A stretch of DNA of 64,000 nt from Brevibacterium ravenspurgense (GCF_001584615.1 NZ_LQQC01000004.1:62001-126000); one strand, 5' to 3'. Numbered from the stretch's first letter, positions 35,867 to 45,521 are shown. The notes: generated by a model not told the origin, from the letters alone. Numbers and translations are program-made.

Positions 35867-36085
35867 TCACACGTCAGTGCCGGCTTCGATTTCCTGCTGG
35901 GTTTGGGCGTACATGCGCTGAATGTAGTTTTCGATTTCAGCTTTTTCGACGCGCCACTGCCCGCGGCCGCCGACTTTGATGGCCCGCAGTTCGCCGGAGC
36001 GGACGAGTGCGCGAGCTCCTGCGGTCGAGATGCTGAGCATTTCGGCGACATCGGTCAGGGGGAGGAAGCGTGTTTCGACGACCAT
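35867..36085 (-). CDS. Excisionase-type helix-turn-helix DNA-binding protein
   Basis: A 72-residue protein with a MerR/Xis-like winged helix: FLPLTDVAEMLSISTAGARALVRSG then IKVGGRGQWRVEKAEIENYI. The open frame extends to 36181, but AAGGAG seven bases before ATG 36085 and the start of homology fix the shorter product. Despite the domain name there is no integrase or phage gene nearby, and such proteins are usual at this actinobacterial locus. A six-base inverted repeat lies upstream and may be its own operator. Confidence 0.78.
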   Translation of the reverse strand: MVVETRFLPLTDVAEMLSISTAGARALVRSGELRAIKVGGRGQWRVEKAEIENYIQRMYAQTQQEIEAGTDV

Positions 36086-36146
36086 TGCGAGCTCCTTGGT
36101 CTGGTGGCCAACCGCAAAGGGGTGGGCGAGGGTGGCGTATCCGTGT

Positions 36147-36164
36147 ATATTCAAAGAAGAATAT
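36147..36164. promoter_or_regulatory. Candidate operator between HTH and SAF genes
   Basis: ATATTC-AAAGAA-GAATAT is a perfect dyad in an AT-rich stretch between two divergent genes. Its placement suits a site for the HTH protein encoded next door; this is inference. Confidence 0.45.
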
Positions 36165-36231
36165 TCCGTAAACTGCATCAAATGATAGCAAAGTACACCT
36201 AACGGCAGATAAATCGATCAATGGAGATCTG

Positions 36232-36852
36232 ATGCACACTGCACCCCGTTTCCGCACTCCCAAGCTGCGTGATCCGCGCGTTCTCATAGCTGTTCTCTTA
36301 CTTGTCGCCTCCGTTGTCGCCACGTGGCTGGTGGTCACGAGCGTTGCGAAGACGACGACGGTGTGGGCAGCAGCGGAGCCTTTGGCACCGGGCACTGTCA
36401 TTACGCGCGAGAACGTCCGGCCGGTCGAAGTGCGACTGCCGGAGGACAGCGGCGGATACAAGCGGGCGTCCGATGACGACCTCATCGGCCAGACAGTCCT
36501 CAGCCCCATTGCGGCCGGCGACCTTGTACCGGCATCGCAGGTCGGTTCGGGTGACAGCTTGGGCGGTCGACGAGTTTCGCTTCCGCTGCAGCGGTCTCTG
36601 CCGGCAGATGTCAAGGCCGGTTCCCGGGTCGATGTGTGGGCGGTTGACATGCGCGAGGACAGGGGAGAACCGCAGCCTGTTCTGCGCAATGCTGCGGTTC
36701 TTGCCGTGAATCGCGACGGTGGGGGATTCACTGTCAGTTCGGGTGTGAGCGTTGAGGTGTTCGTGCCCAATGACAGTCTGCAGAAGGTTCTACAGGCCGT
36801 TGCGGCTGAAGACCATCTGTCGGTCGTGTCGATTCCGAAGGACCGTCCATGA
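36232..36852 (+). CDS. SAF domain protein (CpaB/RcpC-like)
   Basis: A 206-residue membrane-anchored protein: helix at about 16-37, then an SAF domain (AAEPLAPGTVITRENVRPVEVRLPE, LIGQTVLSPIAAGDLVPASQV) like the pilus assembly protein CpaB/RcpC. The SAF fold binds sugars or stabilises secretin channels. No secretin exists in Gram-positive cells, and no pilin, CpaF, TadB or TadC gene is in this window, so a pilus role is doubtful. Its stop overlaps the CpaE-like start. Ribosome site GGAG. Confidence 0.8.
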   Translation: MHTAPRFRTPKLRDPRVLIAVLLLVASVVATWLVVTSVAKTTTVWAAAEPLAPGTVITRENVRPVEVRLPEDSGGYKRASDDDLIGQTVLSPIAAGDLVPASQVGSGDSLGGRRVSLPLQRSLPADVKAGSRVDVWAVDMREDRGEPQPVLRNAAVLAVNRDGGGFTVSSGVSVEVFVPNDSLQKVLQAVAAEDHLSVVSIPKDRP

Positions 36853-38123
36853 TTTCGGTTGTGCTCGCGGTCGATGTTGAGTTCGAAAGCTCCGCCGCAG
36901 CCGCACTTTCGGCTGCCGGCGATATAGCGGTTCGCTCCCGGCCCGCCGATGGGGTTGAACTTGCTGCCGCGATGTCGGCCGGTGCCGCAGAAGTCTATGT
37001 GCTGAGCCGCTATTTCCCCGGAGTCGATGCTGAGTTTCGGGATCGCGCGCGCCGGCTGGGTGTGCGCATTCTGGGCTATGGCGCGGGGCTTGTGGCGGAC
37101 TGGGGTGTGGCTGTCGAGGTGGAGGCCGGCTGTTCGGCGGAAGCCCTGTGTGAGGCTGTGCGCGCCTGTGCTCAGGCTGAACCAGCGGAGGTTTCTGAAG
37201 CGCCCGCAGCCGCACCGGTCGAAGCTGGAAGCCCGGGGCGGATTGTCGCCGTGTGGGGCGCTGACGGTGCTCCCGGCCGCTCAACGATTGCGGCAACGCT
37301 TGCCGACATCAGCTCGCGGGCTGAGCGCACGGTTCTCGTCGATGCTGACACGGTCCACGCCGGGCAGGCTGTCATGTTGGGCCTGTTGGACGACGCATCG
37401 AAGATCGCCGCTTTGTGTCGCAGCGCAGAATCTCTTGACGACACTGTGATTTCTCGCTGTATTGCCCGCATCCGCGATGGCTTGGATGTGGTGACTGGGC
37501 TCAGCCGCGCGGATCGGTGGCCGGAGGTGCGAGCCGGCGCACTGACCGCCGTTCTTGAGGAACTGGCCAAGCGCTATCCGGTTGTCATCATCGATGTTTC
37601 CGCCCGCGTTGACCCCGATGACCCGCTTGCAGATCCCTTCTATGACCGGCATGCGGCAACCAGGGCGGCTCTGGATGCCGCTGATGAGGTCATCGTGGTC
37701 GGCGCGGCGGAACCGCCGGCGCTCGTGAGGCTTATGAATGTCCTCAGCAGCGAGCGTTTTCGGCATGCGGAGAAGACACACGTCGTCGTCAACCGGGTGC
37801 GCGAAGGCGCTGTGGGAGCCGATCCCGAGCAGCGCATCCAGCAGACACTTCAGCGCTTTGTCGCATGCGAATCACCGGTTCTGCTGCCGGATGCGCGCGA
37901 TGCTCTCGACAGGGCAGTTCTTGCCGGCACCACGATCATTGAGTCCGCTCCGAAGAATCCCCTGAGCATTGCCCTGTGGGATTTCGCAAGGCAACTCGGG
38001 CTCGCCCCGGCCGGGCGCAGGAGAGCGGGGAGGCCTCGCAGGCGCGGTATTGCGAAGCTGCTGAAGAATTCACCGCGCGACAGCGGGGCTCGCACCGGCG
38101 GGCGCGCAGGCATTGGACAATAG
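36849..38123 (+). CDS. CpaE-like P-loop ATPase
   Basis: A 424-residue ParA/MinD-superfamily protein. The first 110 residues form a degenerate receiver-like domain, followed by an alanine/proline linker and an ATPase domain with a deviant Walker A (ADGAPGRSTIA, arginine replacing lysine), VLVDADT and VVIIDVSA. CpaE proteins place pilus machines at cell poles; actinobacterial relatives at this locus have no proven role. The C-terminal 50 residues are strongly basic. Codon third positions look less C-biased than in secA, suggesting low expression. Confidence 0.8.
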   Translation: MISVVLAVDVEFESSAAAALSAAGDIAVRSRPADGVELAAAMSAGAAEVYVLSRYFPGVDAEFRDRARRLGVRILGYGAGLVADWGVAVEVEAGCSAEALCEAVRACAQAEPAEVSEAPAAAPVEAGSPGRIVAVWGADGAPGRSTIAATLADISSRAERTVLVDADTVHAGQAVMLGLLDDASKIAALCRSAESLDDTVISRCIARIRDGLDVVTGLSRADRWPEVRAGALTAVLEELAKRYPVVIIDVSARVDPDDPLADPFYDRHAATRAALDAADEVIVVGAAEPPALVRLMNVLSSERFRHAEKTHVVVNRVREGAVGADPEQRIQQTLQRFVACESPVLLPDARDALDRAVLAGTTIIESAPKNPLSIALWDFARQLGLAPAGRRRAGRPRRRGIAKLLKNSPRDSGARTGGRAGIGQ

Positions 38124-38127
38124 GCGT

Positions 38128-38544
38128 ATGAAGAAGCGCGTCTACACAGCTTGTGATTTGGAAGAATTCGCAGCCGCCTGGCCGAACCTGGGGGAGCGGA
38201 CGGTGTTCTTCCTGACAGATTCAGCGGCAGCCCTGCGCGGGGACGACCTTGATTATGCCGAGTGGCGTGCGATGACGGCCGCGGCGACAGCGGCAGCCGC
38301 TTCTGCGGCTTCCAGCGGAACTGCCAGGATCGTGGCGGCTGCCGATGTTGAGGTGAGTAGTACCTCGAACGTGGATGACCAGATAGCGGTGGGTTCGGCG
38401 AGCGTTCCCGCGGCGTCGGTTGTGAGCTTCCACGTGGATGAGCATCTGCGGCACGAAAGCACGGAAGACGATCTCATCCAGCAGGACCTTCTGTGGTACG
38501 CGCCTTCTGAAATTGATCACCTGCTGGGGGACTTCCGCGGCTGA
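38128..38544 (+). CDS. DUF6912 family protein
   Basis: A 138-residue protein matching the actinobacterial DUF6912 pattern: RVYTACDLEEF start, LDYAEWRAMTAAA, RIVAAADV, ASVVSFHVDEH and the conserved end LLWYAPSEID. Function unknown; no membrane segment. An in-frame ATG at 38113 overlaps the CpaE-like gene, but GACAAT at 38116-38121 is six bases before ATG 38128, so I chose that leaderless start. That promoter lies inside the last codons of the upstream gene. Confidence 0.78.
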   Translation: MKKRVYTACDLEEFAAAWPNLGERTVFFLTDSAAALRGDDLDYAEWRAMTAAATAAAASAASSGTARIVAAADVEVSSTSNVDDQIAVGSASVPAASVVSFHVDEHLRHESTEDDLIQQDLLWYAPSEIDHLLGDFRG

Positions 38545-38592
38545 GCCGCGCAAGGTTCACTCAGAGCCGCGCGACCCTCGCTCAGCTCCGCC

Positions 38593-39060
38593 TCACTCAG
38601 AGCCGGCGATGGTGGCCAACCGGTCGCGGAAGACACGTTCGACCGCGGCTGCCGCGGCTTCTTCGATCATGCCGCCCAGCAGCGGGATGGAGGATTCCGC
38701 CTCGGCGTCGACCGTGATGAGCGAATGACCGTCACCCAGCCCCTCAGCGGTGATGTCGGCGGTGATGCCAAGCGGCACGCCCGGAATCTCTGCGCTGTAG
38801 GCGGCCGGTTGATCCGGGAATGCGTTCGGCACCGTGATCGTCTGCTCGAGGTGCGCCGCTTTGCTCACGAACGCGGCAGCGGCATCGGGAATGTCAAAAG
38901 AGGCCAGCGAGGCCCGGGCGTGTACGACGGTTCCGGAGCCAGTCGCTTCGACTGTCGCAGTGGACCCTTCAGCCGTCTGCCAGCTGTCCGGGGAGGCCAG
39001 AATCGAGCGGATCGAGTCGGTTTCCACCCTCAGTCGTTCACTCACGCGAATTTTCTTCAT
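38593..39060 (-). CDS. DUF2505 family protein
   Basis: A 155-residue protein with the DUF2505 outline: short basic start MKKIRVSERLRV, strands with GSGTVVHARASL, and VDAEAESSIPLLGGMIEEAAA at the C-terminus. The family is related to the START/SRPBCC lipid-binding fold, so a hydrophobic ligand is possible. TATATT at 39067-39072 ends six bases before ATG 39060, confirming this start over 39087. It diverges from glutamate dehydrogenase. Confidence 0.85.
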   Translation of the reverse strand: MKKIRVSERLRVETDSIRSILASPDSWQTAEGSTATVEATGSGTVVHARASLASFDIPDAAAAFVSKAAHLEQTITVPNAFPDQPAAYSAEIPGVPLGITADITAEGLGDGHSLITVDAEAESSIPLLGGMIEEAAAAAVERVFRDRLATIAGSE

Positions 39061-39091
39061 TCGGCAAATATACCGATCGCCATTCACGTCC

Positions 39092-39097
39092 TAGAGT
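39092..39097 (+). promoter_or_regulatory. Predicted -10 element of the glutamate dehydrogenase gene
   Basis: TAGAGT about 30 bases before the start codon would give a leader near 23 bases that contains the ribosome site GAGGTG. Confidence 0.5.
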
Positions 39098-39126
39098 GGT
39101 ACCGAAAGCTTTAGACCATTCATGAG

Positions 39127-42100
39127 GTGATGAGCGTGACGCAGGCGCACACAGCCGAAATCGCACAGCGTTGGCAGCAGCTGTCAGGCAACCCCGGATC
39201 AGCCGCCCTTGTCAGCGCGTATTACCCGAATGTCACCGAAAGCGATTTCGAGGTGTACGGCCCAGAAGTGCTCGCGGCCACCCTCGACTACCACTTCGGT
39301 GTTGCCCAGCGCTTCGACGGCGAAGCGCCGCAGATTGACATTCACAACCCCGACGCAGAGGCCCCGGACTACACCGGCAACCGCACCATCATCGACATCG
39401 TCGTCGGTGACAAGCGGTTCCTCCTGTCCTCGATCGTCAACAAGATCTCCAGCCTCGGCTACGCCATCCGGGCCGTGCACCACCCCATCCTGCGCACCGT
39501 GCGCACCGGCGGCACCCTCGAAGTGATCGACCCCGCACAGCTGCGACAGACCACGACCGACACCTCGGCCCTGCCGATCATCTCGGCTGAGCTCAGCGAA
39601 GGCGGACAGTCGAACCCCGAATCATGGATCCACATCGAAATCGACCGGATCCCGGAAGAAGAGTTCGGCCAACTGCAGGAAACCCTCGCAAGCGTTGTCA
39701 GCATGCTCGGTGCGGCCACCCGCGACTACCCGGCCATGCGCGACCGCGCCCGGGAAATCGCGGAAGGCCTGCGCGCAAACCCGCCGGCGGAAGACCTCGC
39801 AGACGAAGCCAGCGAAGCCGCCGCGCTGCTCGAATGGCTCGATGGGCGCTTCGCCTTCATGGGGTACCGCGAATACCGGCTGAAAGAAGTCGACGGCCAG
39901 TCTGTCCTCGAACCGATTGAGGCCACCGCGCTGGGCATTTCCGCTATGCGCAGCGCCACCACCTCACCGCTGTCAGAAGCCGTTGCCGCGCATGCCTTGG
40001 ACCGCCACGTGCTGGTCCTGACGAAGGCCAATTCGCGCTCCCACATCATCCGTCCTGACTACATGGACTACCTGGGTGTCAAAACCTTTGACGAAAACGG
40101 GCAGATCGTCGGTGAGAAGCGCTTCGTCGGGCTGTACACAACGTCCATGTACACCTCGTCAGTCCTCGACATCCCGGTCATCCGCGGCAAGGTCCGCGCG
40201 ATCATCGAACGCTCCGGCATGTCCCGGGAATCGCACTCCGGTGACGAACTCCTGTCGGTGCTCGAAAGCTACCCGCGCGACGAAATCCTCCAGTCGACCA
40301 TCGAAGACATCGAAAAGGTCGTCCTGCCGGTGGTCAACCTGCAGGAGAAGCGCGAAGCCAGCGTCTTCATCCGCCGTGACGAATACGAACGCTTCGTGTC
40401 CGTGCTCGTGTACGTGCCCCGCGACCTCTACGACACAGCTTCGCGCAAGCGCGTTGAGCGCGTCCTGCGTCAGCGCTACCGGGCTGAAAGCGTGGACTTC
40501 GACGTCCAGCTGAGCTCGTCCGCACTCGCCCGCCTGCACTTCACCGCCCGGGTGGCCCGCAACGAACCGCTTCCCGCGGTCGACTCCGCAGAAGTGGCCG
40601 ACAGGATTCGGGCCGCCGTGCGGTCCTGGAGCGAAGACGTGCAGGAATTCCTCGCACCTTCGGGCACTCGTGTATCCCACAGCGATCAGGCCCGCGTGGC
40701 CCAGTGGGGCAACGCCTTCCCCGGCGCCTACGAAGAGTCCTACACGCCGCACGAGGCACTGACCGATATTGCGCGCTTTGAAGAATGCGAACGTCTGGGC
40801 AGCGCACTCATGCGCTTTGAACCGGACTCCGAATATCTGCGCGAGGCAGGCATCGATCCTGACACGCTGCCGGACGACGCAGAACTCACCCGCGTGCGCA
40901 TGCTGTTCTACAAGCGCAAGCCCGCGTCGCTGTCGACCATGCTGCCGCTGCTGTCGTCCATGGGCGGCGACATCATCGACGAACGCCCGTTCCGCCTGTC
41001 GCTCGGCGATGGCACACAGCGCTACCTGTACGACTTCGGCATCGAGTTCCCCACACCCATCACGCAGGCTGATTTCGGCCGTTTGGAAGGCGCCTACCTG
41101 GCCGGGTGGATGGAAGAACGCGAGTACGGCAACCTCGACCGCCTGCTGCTGGCGGGCCTGAACTGGCGCGAAGTCGAGATTCTGCGCGCAATCGTCCGCT
41201 ACCTGCGCCAGGCCTCGGTGGCCTACTCCGACAGCTACATCGCGCGTGTGCTCGCGGCCAACACAGACCTTGCCCGCGGCCTGGTCGACCTGTTCGCCGC
41301 TAAGTTCGACCCGGACTTCGCCGGTGACCGCGAAGCCGCGGTCAGTGAACTCGAAGAGCGTGTCGAAGAAGGCCTGCGCGGCCTGTCAACCCTCGATGAG
41401 GACCGCATCGTGCGCTCCATGCTGGCCTTCATCAAGGCTGTTGTGCGCACCAACTTCTACCACCCGACCGACGGCACCCTGCCGACGGCGCTCGCGTTCA
41501 AACTGCTGCCGGACGAGCTGAGCTTCCTGCCGCTGCCGCGCCCGCAGATCGAAACCTGGGTCTATTCCCCGCGCGTTGAGGGCGTGCACCTGCGCTTCGG
41601 TGCGGTCGCCCGCGGCGGCCTGCGCTGGTCGGATCGCCGCGATGACTTCCGCACGGAAGCCCTCGGCTTGGCGAAGACCCAGATGGTCAAGAACGCCCTC
41701 ATCGTGCCGGCGGGCGCGAAGGGCGGCTTCTACCCGAAGGGCCTGCCGGTCGGCGACCCCGAAACTCGCGCCCAGTTGGGCCAGGCAGCCTATGAAGAGT
41801 TCATCGGCGCGCTGCTGGACATCACCGACAACCTCGATGCCGACGGCACGGCCGTCAGCCCTGAGCGCACCGTCATATACGACAGCGAAGACGCCTACCT
41901 CGTGGTCGCCGCAGACAAGGGCACGGCGCGCTTCTCCGACGTGGCCAACGCAATCTCGACCGCCCGCGGCTTCTGGCTGGGTGACGCCTTCGCCTCCGGT
42001 GGGTCGAACGGCTACGACCACAAGGAAATGGGCATCACCTCCCGAGGTGCCTGGAAGTCCACGGAGCGCCACTTCCGTGAGCTTGGGGTCAACACGGACG

Positions 42101-44046
42101 AAGACAACTTCACCGTCGTCGGCGTGGGCGACATGAGCGGAGATGTGTTCGGCAACGGCATGCTGCGCACACCCCACACCCGCCTGGTCGCAGCGTTTGA
42201 CCACCGCGACATCTTCATCGACCCCAACCCGGATGCGGCCGCATCGTTCCAGGAGCGCAAGCGCCTGTACGACCTTCCCGGCTCGTCCTGGCAGGACTAC
42301 TCGAAGGAGCTCATCTCCGCAGGCGGCGGCGTGTTCTCCCGCAGCGCCAAAGCCATCACGGTGAGTGAAGAGGCAGCCGAGGCCCTCGGAATCGAACCGG
42401 GCTCCACCTCGCCCGATGACCTGATCCGCGCAGTCCTGCGCGCCCCCGTCGACCTTCTGTACTTCGGCGGGATCGGCACCTACCTCAAGGCCACGGAAGA
42501 ATCTGACCTCGACGTCGGCGACAAGGCCAACGACGCCATCCGCATCAACGGCGAAGACGTGCGCGCCCGCGTCGTAGTGGAGGGCGGCAACCTCGCCTGC
42601 ACCCAGCGCGGACGCGTGGAAGCCGCCCGCAGCGGGGTGCGCATCAACACCGACGCAATCGACAATTCCGGCGGCGTTGACGCATCTGACCACGAAGTCA
42701 ACATCAAACTGCTGCTCGAACAGGCCATCGCCGCAGGCGCCCTGGCCCGCGAAGACCGCAGCGGCCTGCTGCGCTCACTGCAGGATGACGTCGCACAGTC
42801 GGTGCTTGAGCACAACTACGCGCAGAATGCAGCCCTGGGCGACGCCGCGTGGAATGCCCGCGCTATGACGCAGACGCACGTGCGCCTCATGGGATACCTC
42901 GAAGAGCACGCGGGGCTCGACCGCGAAGTCGAAGCGCTGCCCACCGACGCAGAGCTGACAGAGCGCCACGAAGCCGGCGGCGGCATCACAACGCCGGAAA
43001 CCGCGGTGCTCCTGGCCTACGTCAAGATGGACGCCGGCAGCCAGATCTACAACTCGGCGGTGCCGGATGAAGCGTTTATGCGCCGGTACCTCGAGAGCTA
43101 CTTCCCGGCATCACTTGCCGAGCAGTTCTCCGAGGTCCTGGCCTCCCACCCGCTGGCACGCGAAATCGCGGTTTCGAACCTCGTCAACCGGATTGTGGAC
43201 TTCGGCGGCATCAGCTATCTCTACCGTCTGCTGGAAGAGACCGGCACGAGTGTCGCCCACGCTGCCCGGGTCTACACGGTCGTGAACGAGCTGTTCAGCC
43301 TTGAGGCGCACCTGGATGACATCCGCACGCTCGACAACCGGGTGTCAGTCGATGTGCAGAAGCGCCTGCAGTACAACGCAGTACGTCTGCTTGACCGTGC
43401 ATCGCGCTGGCTCATCCAGCAGGCGCCGGGTGAATTCGACGTGCTCAGCGCACTCGAGTACTACCAGGCCACTGTCGCTCAGCTGCGCGATCTCATGCCC
43501 TCAGTTCTGCAGGGCAAGGACCTGTCGGACTACGAAGCGAACAAGCAGGCGTACATTGACGAGGGCGTCCCGGAAGACGTCGCCGCTCGCGCAGCCGGGC
43601 TGCTCGATGAGTTCTCGCTGCTGGACATTGTGCAGATCGCCAGCCGCGTGGACCGTCCGGCACTCGACGTGGCCGCCGTCTACTACGGAATGTCGGCTCG
43701 CTTCCAGGCGGCGTCGCTGCTGAAGATGATCGGCAGGCTCGACCGCAGCAGCCGCTGGAAGGCTCTGGCGCGTGCGGCAACGCGCGACGAGTTCTACCAG
43801 GCCATGCACGGAATCGTCGTGTCTGTTTTCGATGTTTCGCACACAACAGCGCCGACGTTGGAAGACCGTGCGGCTGAGCGCATGGAGCAGTGGGAGTACA
43901 CCAACCGCACGACCATGGAGCAGGTGGTGGAGCTCATTGACGAGATCAGCCGGATCGATGACCCCGGTCAGGCCCCGATTTCGGTTCTGCTGCGCATGCT
44001 GCGTTCGGTTGTCCGCTCCACCGAGTTCCAGTCTGAGGTTCGATGA
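39127..44046 (+). CDS. NAD-specific glutamate dehydrogenase, large (180 kDa) type
   Basis: The 1,639-residue enzyme converts glutamate to 2-oxoglutarate and ammonia with NAD. The long N-terminal part holds ACT-like regulatory segments; the catalytic centre begins GGLRWSDRRDDFRTEALGLAKTQMVKNALIVPAGAKGGF near residue 830, followed by the NAD-binding domain (VGVGDMSGDVFGNGM, LVAAFDHRDIFIDPNPD). Length fits the family (M. tuberculosis Rv2476c is about 1,620). GTG 39127 and ATG 39130 are both possible. The stop overlaps the kinase gene by four bases, so the two are co-expressed, an arrangement I do not recall from M. tuberculosis. Confidence 0.97.
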   Translation: MMSVTQAHTAEIAQRWQQLSGNPGSAALVSAYYPNVTESDFEVYGPEVLAATLDYHFGVAQRFDGEAPQIDIHNPDAEAPDYTGNRTIIDIVVGDKRFLLSSIVNKISSLGYAIRAVHHPILRTVRTGGTLEVIDPAQLRQTTTDTSALPIISAELSEGGQSNPESWIHIEIDRIPEEEFGQLQETLASVVSMLGAATRDYPAMRDRAREIAEGLRANPPAEDLADEASEAAALLEWLDGRFAFMGYREYRLKEVDGQSVLEPIEATALGISAMRSATTSPLSEAVAAHALDRHVLVLTKANSRSHIIRPDYMDYLGVKTFDENGQIVGEKRFVGLYTTSMYTSSVLDIPVIRGKVRAIIERSGMSRESHSGDELLSVLESYPRDEILQSTIEDIEKVVLPVVNLQEKREASVFIRRDEYERFVSVLVYVPRDLYDTASRKRVERVLRQRYRAESVDFDVQLSSSALARLHFTARVARNEPLPAVDSAEVADRIRAAVRSWSEDVQEFLAPSGTRVSHSDQARVAQWGNAFPGAYEESYTPHEALTDIARFEECERLGSALMRFEPDSEYLREAGIDPDTLPDDAELTRVRMLFYKRKPASLSTMLPLLSSMGGDIIDERPFRLSLGDGTQRYLYDFGIEFPTPITQADFGRLEGAYLAGWMEEREYGNLDRLLLAGLNWREVEILRAIVRYLRQASVAYSDSYIARVLAANTDLARGLVDLFAAKFDPDFAGDREAAVSELEERVEEGLRGLSTLDEDRIVRSMLAFIKAVVRTNFYHPTDGTLPTALAFKLLPDELSFLPLPRPQIETWVYSPRVEGVHLRFGAVARGGLRWSDRRDDFRTEALGLAKTQMVKNALIVPAGAKGGFYPKGLPVGDPETRAQLGQAAYEEFIGALLDITDNLDADGTAVSPERTVIYDSEDAYLVVAADKGTARFSDVANAISTARGFWLGDAFASGGSNGYDHKEMGITSRGAWKSTERHFRELGVNTDEDNFTVVGVGDMSGDVFGNGMLRTPHTRLVAAFDHRDIFIDPNPDAAASFQERKRLYDLPGSSWQDYSKELISAGGGVFSRSAKAITVSEEAAEALGIEPGSTSPDDLIRAVLRAPVDLLYFGGIGTYLKATEESDLDVGDKANDAIRINGEDVRARVVVEGGNLACTQRGRVEAARSGVRINTDAIDNSGGVDASDHEVNIKLLLEQAIAAGALAREDRSGLLRSLQDDVAQSVLEHNYAQNAALGDAAWNARAMTQTHVRLMGYLEEHAGLDREVEALPTDAELTERHEAGGGITTPETAVLLAYVKMDAGSQIYNSAVPDEAFMRRYLESYFPASLAEQFSEVLASHPLAREIAVSNLVNRIVDFGGISYLYRLLEETGTSVAHAARVYTVVNELFSLEAHLDDIRTLDNRVSVDVQKRLQYNAVRLLDRASRWLIQQAPGEFDVLSALEYYQATVAQLRDLMPSVLQGKDLSDYEANKQAYIDEGVPEDVAARAAGLLDEFSLLDIVQIASRVDRPALDVAAVYYGMSARFQAASLLKMIGRLDRSSRWKALARAATRDEFYQAMHGIVVSVFDVSHTTAPTLEDRAAERMEQWEYTNRTTMEQVVELIDEISRIDDPGQAPISVLLRMLRSVVRSTEFQSEVR

Positions 44047-45521
44047 CGTTCACGGACCAGCTGCAGTCGGCGCCGTCGATCCGCGGGGAAGAAGACGCCG
44101 AGTGGATACACCTGCTGGTGGGGGACTGGCAGCTCATTGCCGACCTGTCCTTTGCCGACCTCGTGCTGTGGGTTCCAGAGGAAGTCGATGGTGAGGAGAG
44201 CTTCCGCATCATCGCCCACTGCCGGCCCACCACGGGGGCGACGGTGTTCCACCGCGACCAGGTGGGGGAGCGTGCTGAGCCCTTGGTGCACGATCTTCTG
44301 GCGCGCGCCTACGCGGAGGGGCGGATTGTCGCCACTCACGAGGACGAATGTGACCTGGCCGAGGTCGAAGCGGTGCCGGTTAAGCGCGATGGTCGCACGA
44401 TTGCGCTGCTGACCCGCCACACGCAGGGTGTCCGCCGCGGCGGTGTCAGCAGGCTGGAGCGGAACTACCGGCTGTGCGGATCGACTCTTCTGGCGATGAT
44501 CGCCGAAGGGTCTTTCCCCGGCACCGAGGCGCCGTCTGCTGCCCGCCGAGGTGAACCACGGGTGGGGGACGGCTTGGTTGTGCTGGCTCGCGAGGGCCGG
44601 GTGCGGTACGTGTCGCCGAACGGGATTTCGGTTCTGCACAGGCTGGGGCACGAAGGCGACATTGAGGGCCTCTACCTGGCTGAGATCGTGTCCGGCCTGA
44701 TCAAACAGCAGCGGCCGGTCGATGAAGCTCTGCCGCTGGTGCTCACGGGGCGGGCCGCATGGCGCACCGAGGTCGAGGCGGGCCGAGTTGCCGTTTCGCT
44801 GCGCTCGGTACCGCTGTCGCGCGGTGGTGTGCGCACGGGTGCGCTTGTTCTGCTGCGCGACGTTTCGGAAATCCGCCGGCGTGAGCGCGATCTCCTCAGC
44901 CGTGACGCCATGATCCGCGAAGTGCATCACCGGGTGAAGAACAACCTGCAGACGGTGTCGGCGCTTCTGCGCCTGCAGCAGAGGCGAACGGAATCACCGC
45001 ACGCCAAGGAGTCGCTTTCGGAGGCGATGCGCCGGGTCGAGATGATCTCGATTGTCCACGAGGTGCTGTCGCAGGGCATCGAAACGGAAGTCAACTTCGA
45101 TGAGATCGTCGACAAGGGCCTGCGCCTGACACCGGAGCTGGCTTCACCGAACATTCGGGTGGAGGTGAGCAGGCGCGGCAGCTTCGGGCCGATCAACTCG
45201 GCTGATTCGACCGCTCTGGCTCTTGCGCTGACGGAACTGGTCACCAACGCTGTGGAACACGGCTTCGGAGGCTTCGACGAAGACGAAGAAGTTGAGGGGT
45301 CGGTGACCGTGACCCCTCGCCGCTATGACGATCGCCTCGAAGTGGTCGTCGCAGACACCGGGGTGGGCATTTCCGGGGAGCGCGGTCCGAGTTCCGGCCT
45401 GGGCACCCAGATTGTGCGCACGCTCATCACCACCAACCTCGAAGGCAACATCGAATGGCGGCCGCGCCCCGGTGGCGGCACGGAAGCTGTTATTGATGTT
45501 CCGCTGCGCGAAGGCGAATAG
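44043..45521 (+). CDS. pdtaS: PdtaS-type sensor histidine kinase
   Basis: A soluble 492-residue kinase. Domains in order: a GAF-like N-domain (1-150), PAS (about 170-275), a HisKA_2 helix with H295/H296 in REVHHRVKNNLQT, and a HATPase domain (ALTELVTNAVEHGF, ADTGVGISGE, GLGTQIVRTL). PdtaS signals to PdtaR, an antiterminator that binds RNA; no pdtaR lies in this window. The neighbouring WhiB1 gene, convergent here, copies the M. tuberculosis pair Rv3220c-Rv3219. Coupling to glutamate dehydrogenase suggests shared control by nitrogen or redox state, which is inference. Confidence 0.92.
   Translation: MTFTDQLQSAPSIRGEEDAEWIHLLVGDWQLIADLSFADLVLWVPEEVDGEESFRIIAHCRPTTGATVFHRDQVGERAEPLVHDLLARAYAEGRIVATHEDECDLAEVEAVPVKRDGRTIALLTRHTQGVRRGGVSRLERNYRLCGSTLLAMIAEGSFPGTEAPSAARRGEPRVGDGLVVLAREGRVRYVSPNGISVLHRLGHEGDIEGLYLAEIVSGLIKQQRPVDEALPLVLTGRAAWRTEVEAGRVAVSLRSVPLSRGGVRTGALVLLRDVSEIRRRERDLLSRDAMIREVHHRVKNNLQTVSALLRLQQRRTESPHAKESLSEAMRRVEMISIVHEVLSQGIETEVNFDEIVDKGLRLTPELASPNIRVEVSRRGSFGPINSADSTALALALTELVTNAVEHGFGGFDEDEEVEGSVTVTPRRYDDRLEVVVADTGVGISGERGPSSGLGTQIVRTLITTNLEGNIEWRPRPGGGTEAVIDVPLREGE

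Noticed and set aside
35867-36181. Prophage or integrated element suggested by an excisionase-type protein
   Set aside because: No integrase, attachment-site repeat or phage gene is nearby, and the family is common in this chromosomal setting.
36849-38123. Broken P-loop as a sign of an inactive CpaE-like ATPase
   Set aside because: The GAPGR(S/T)T form is, as far as I recall, typical of the actinobacterial branch, so it is no special decay.
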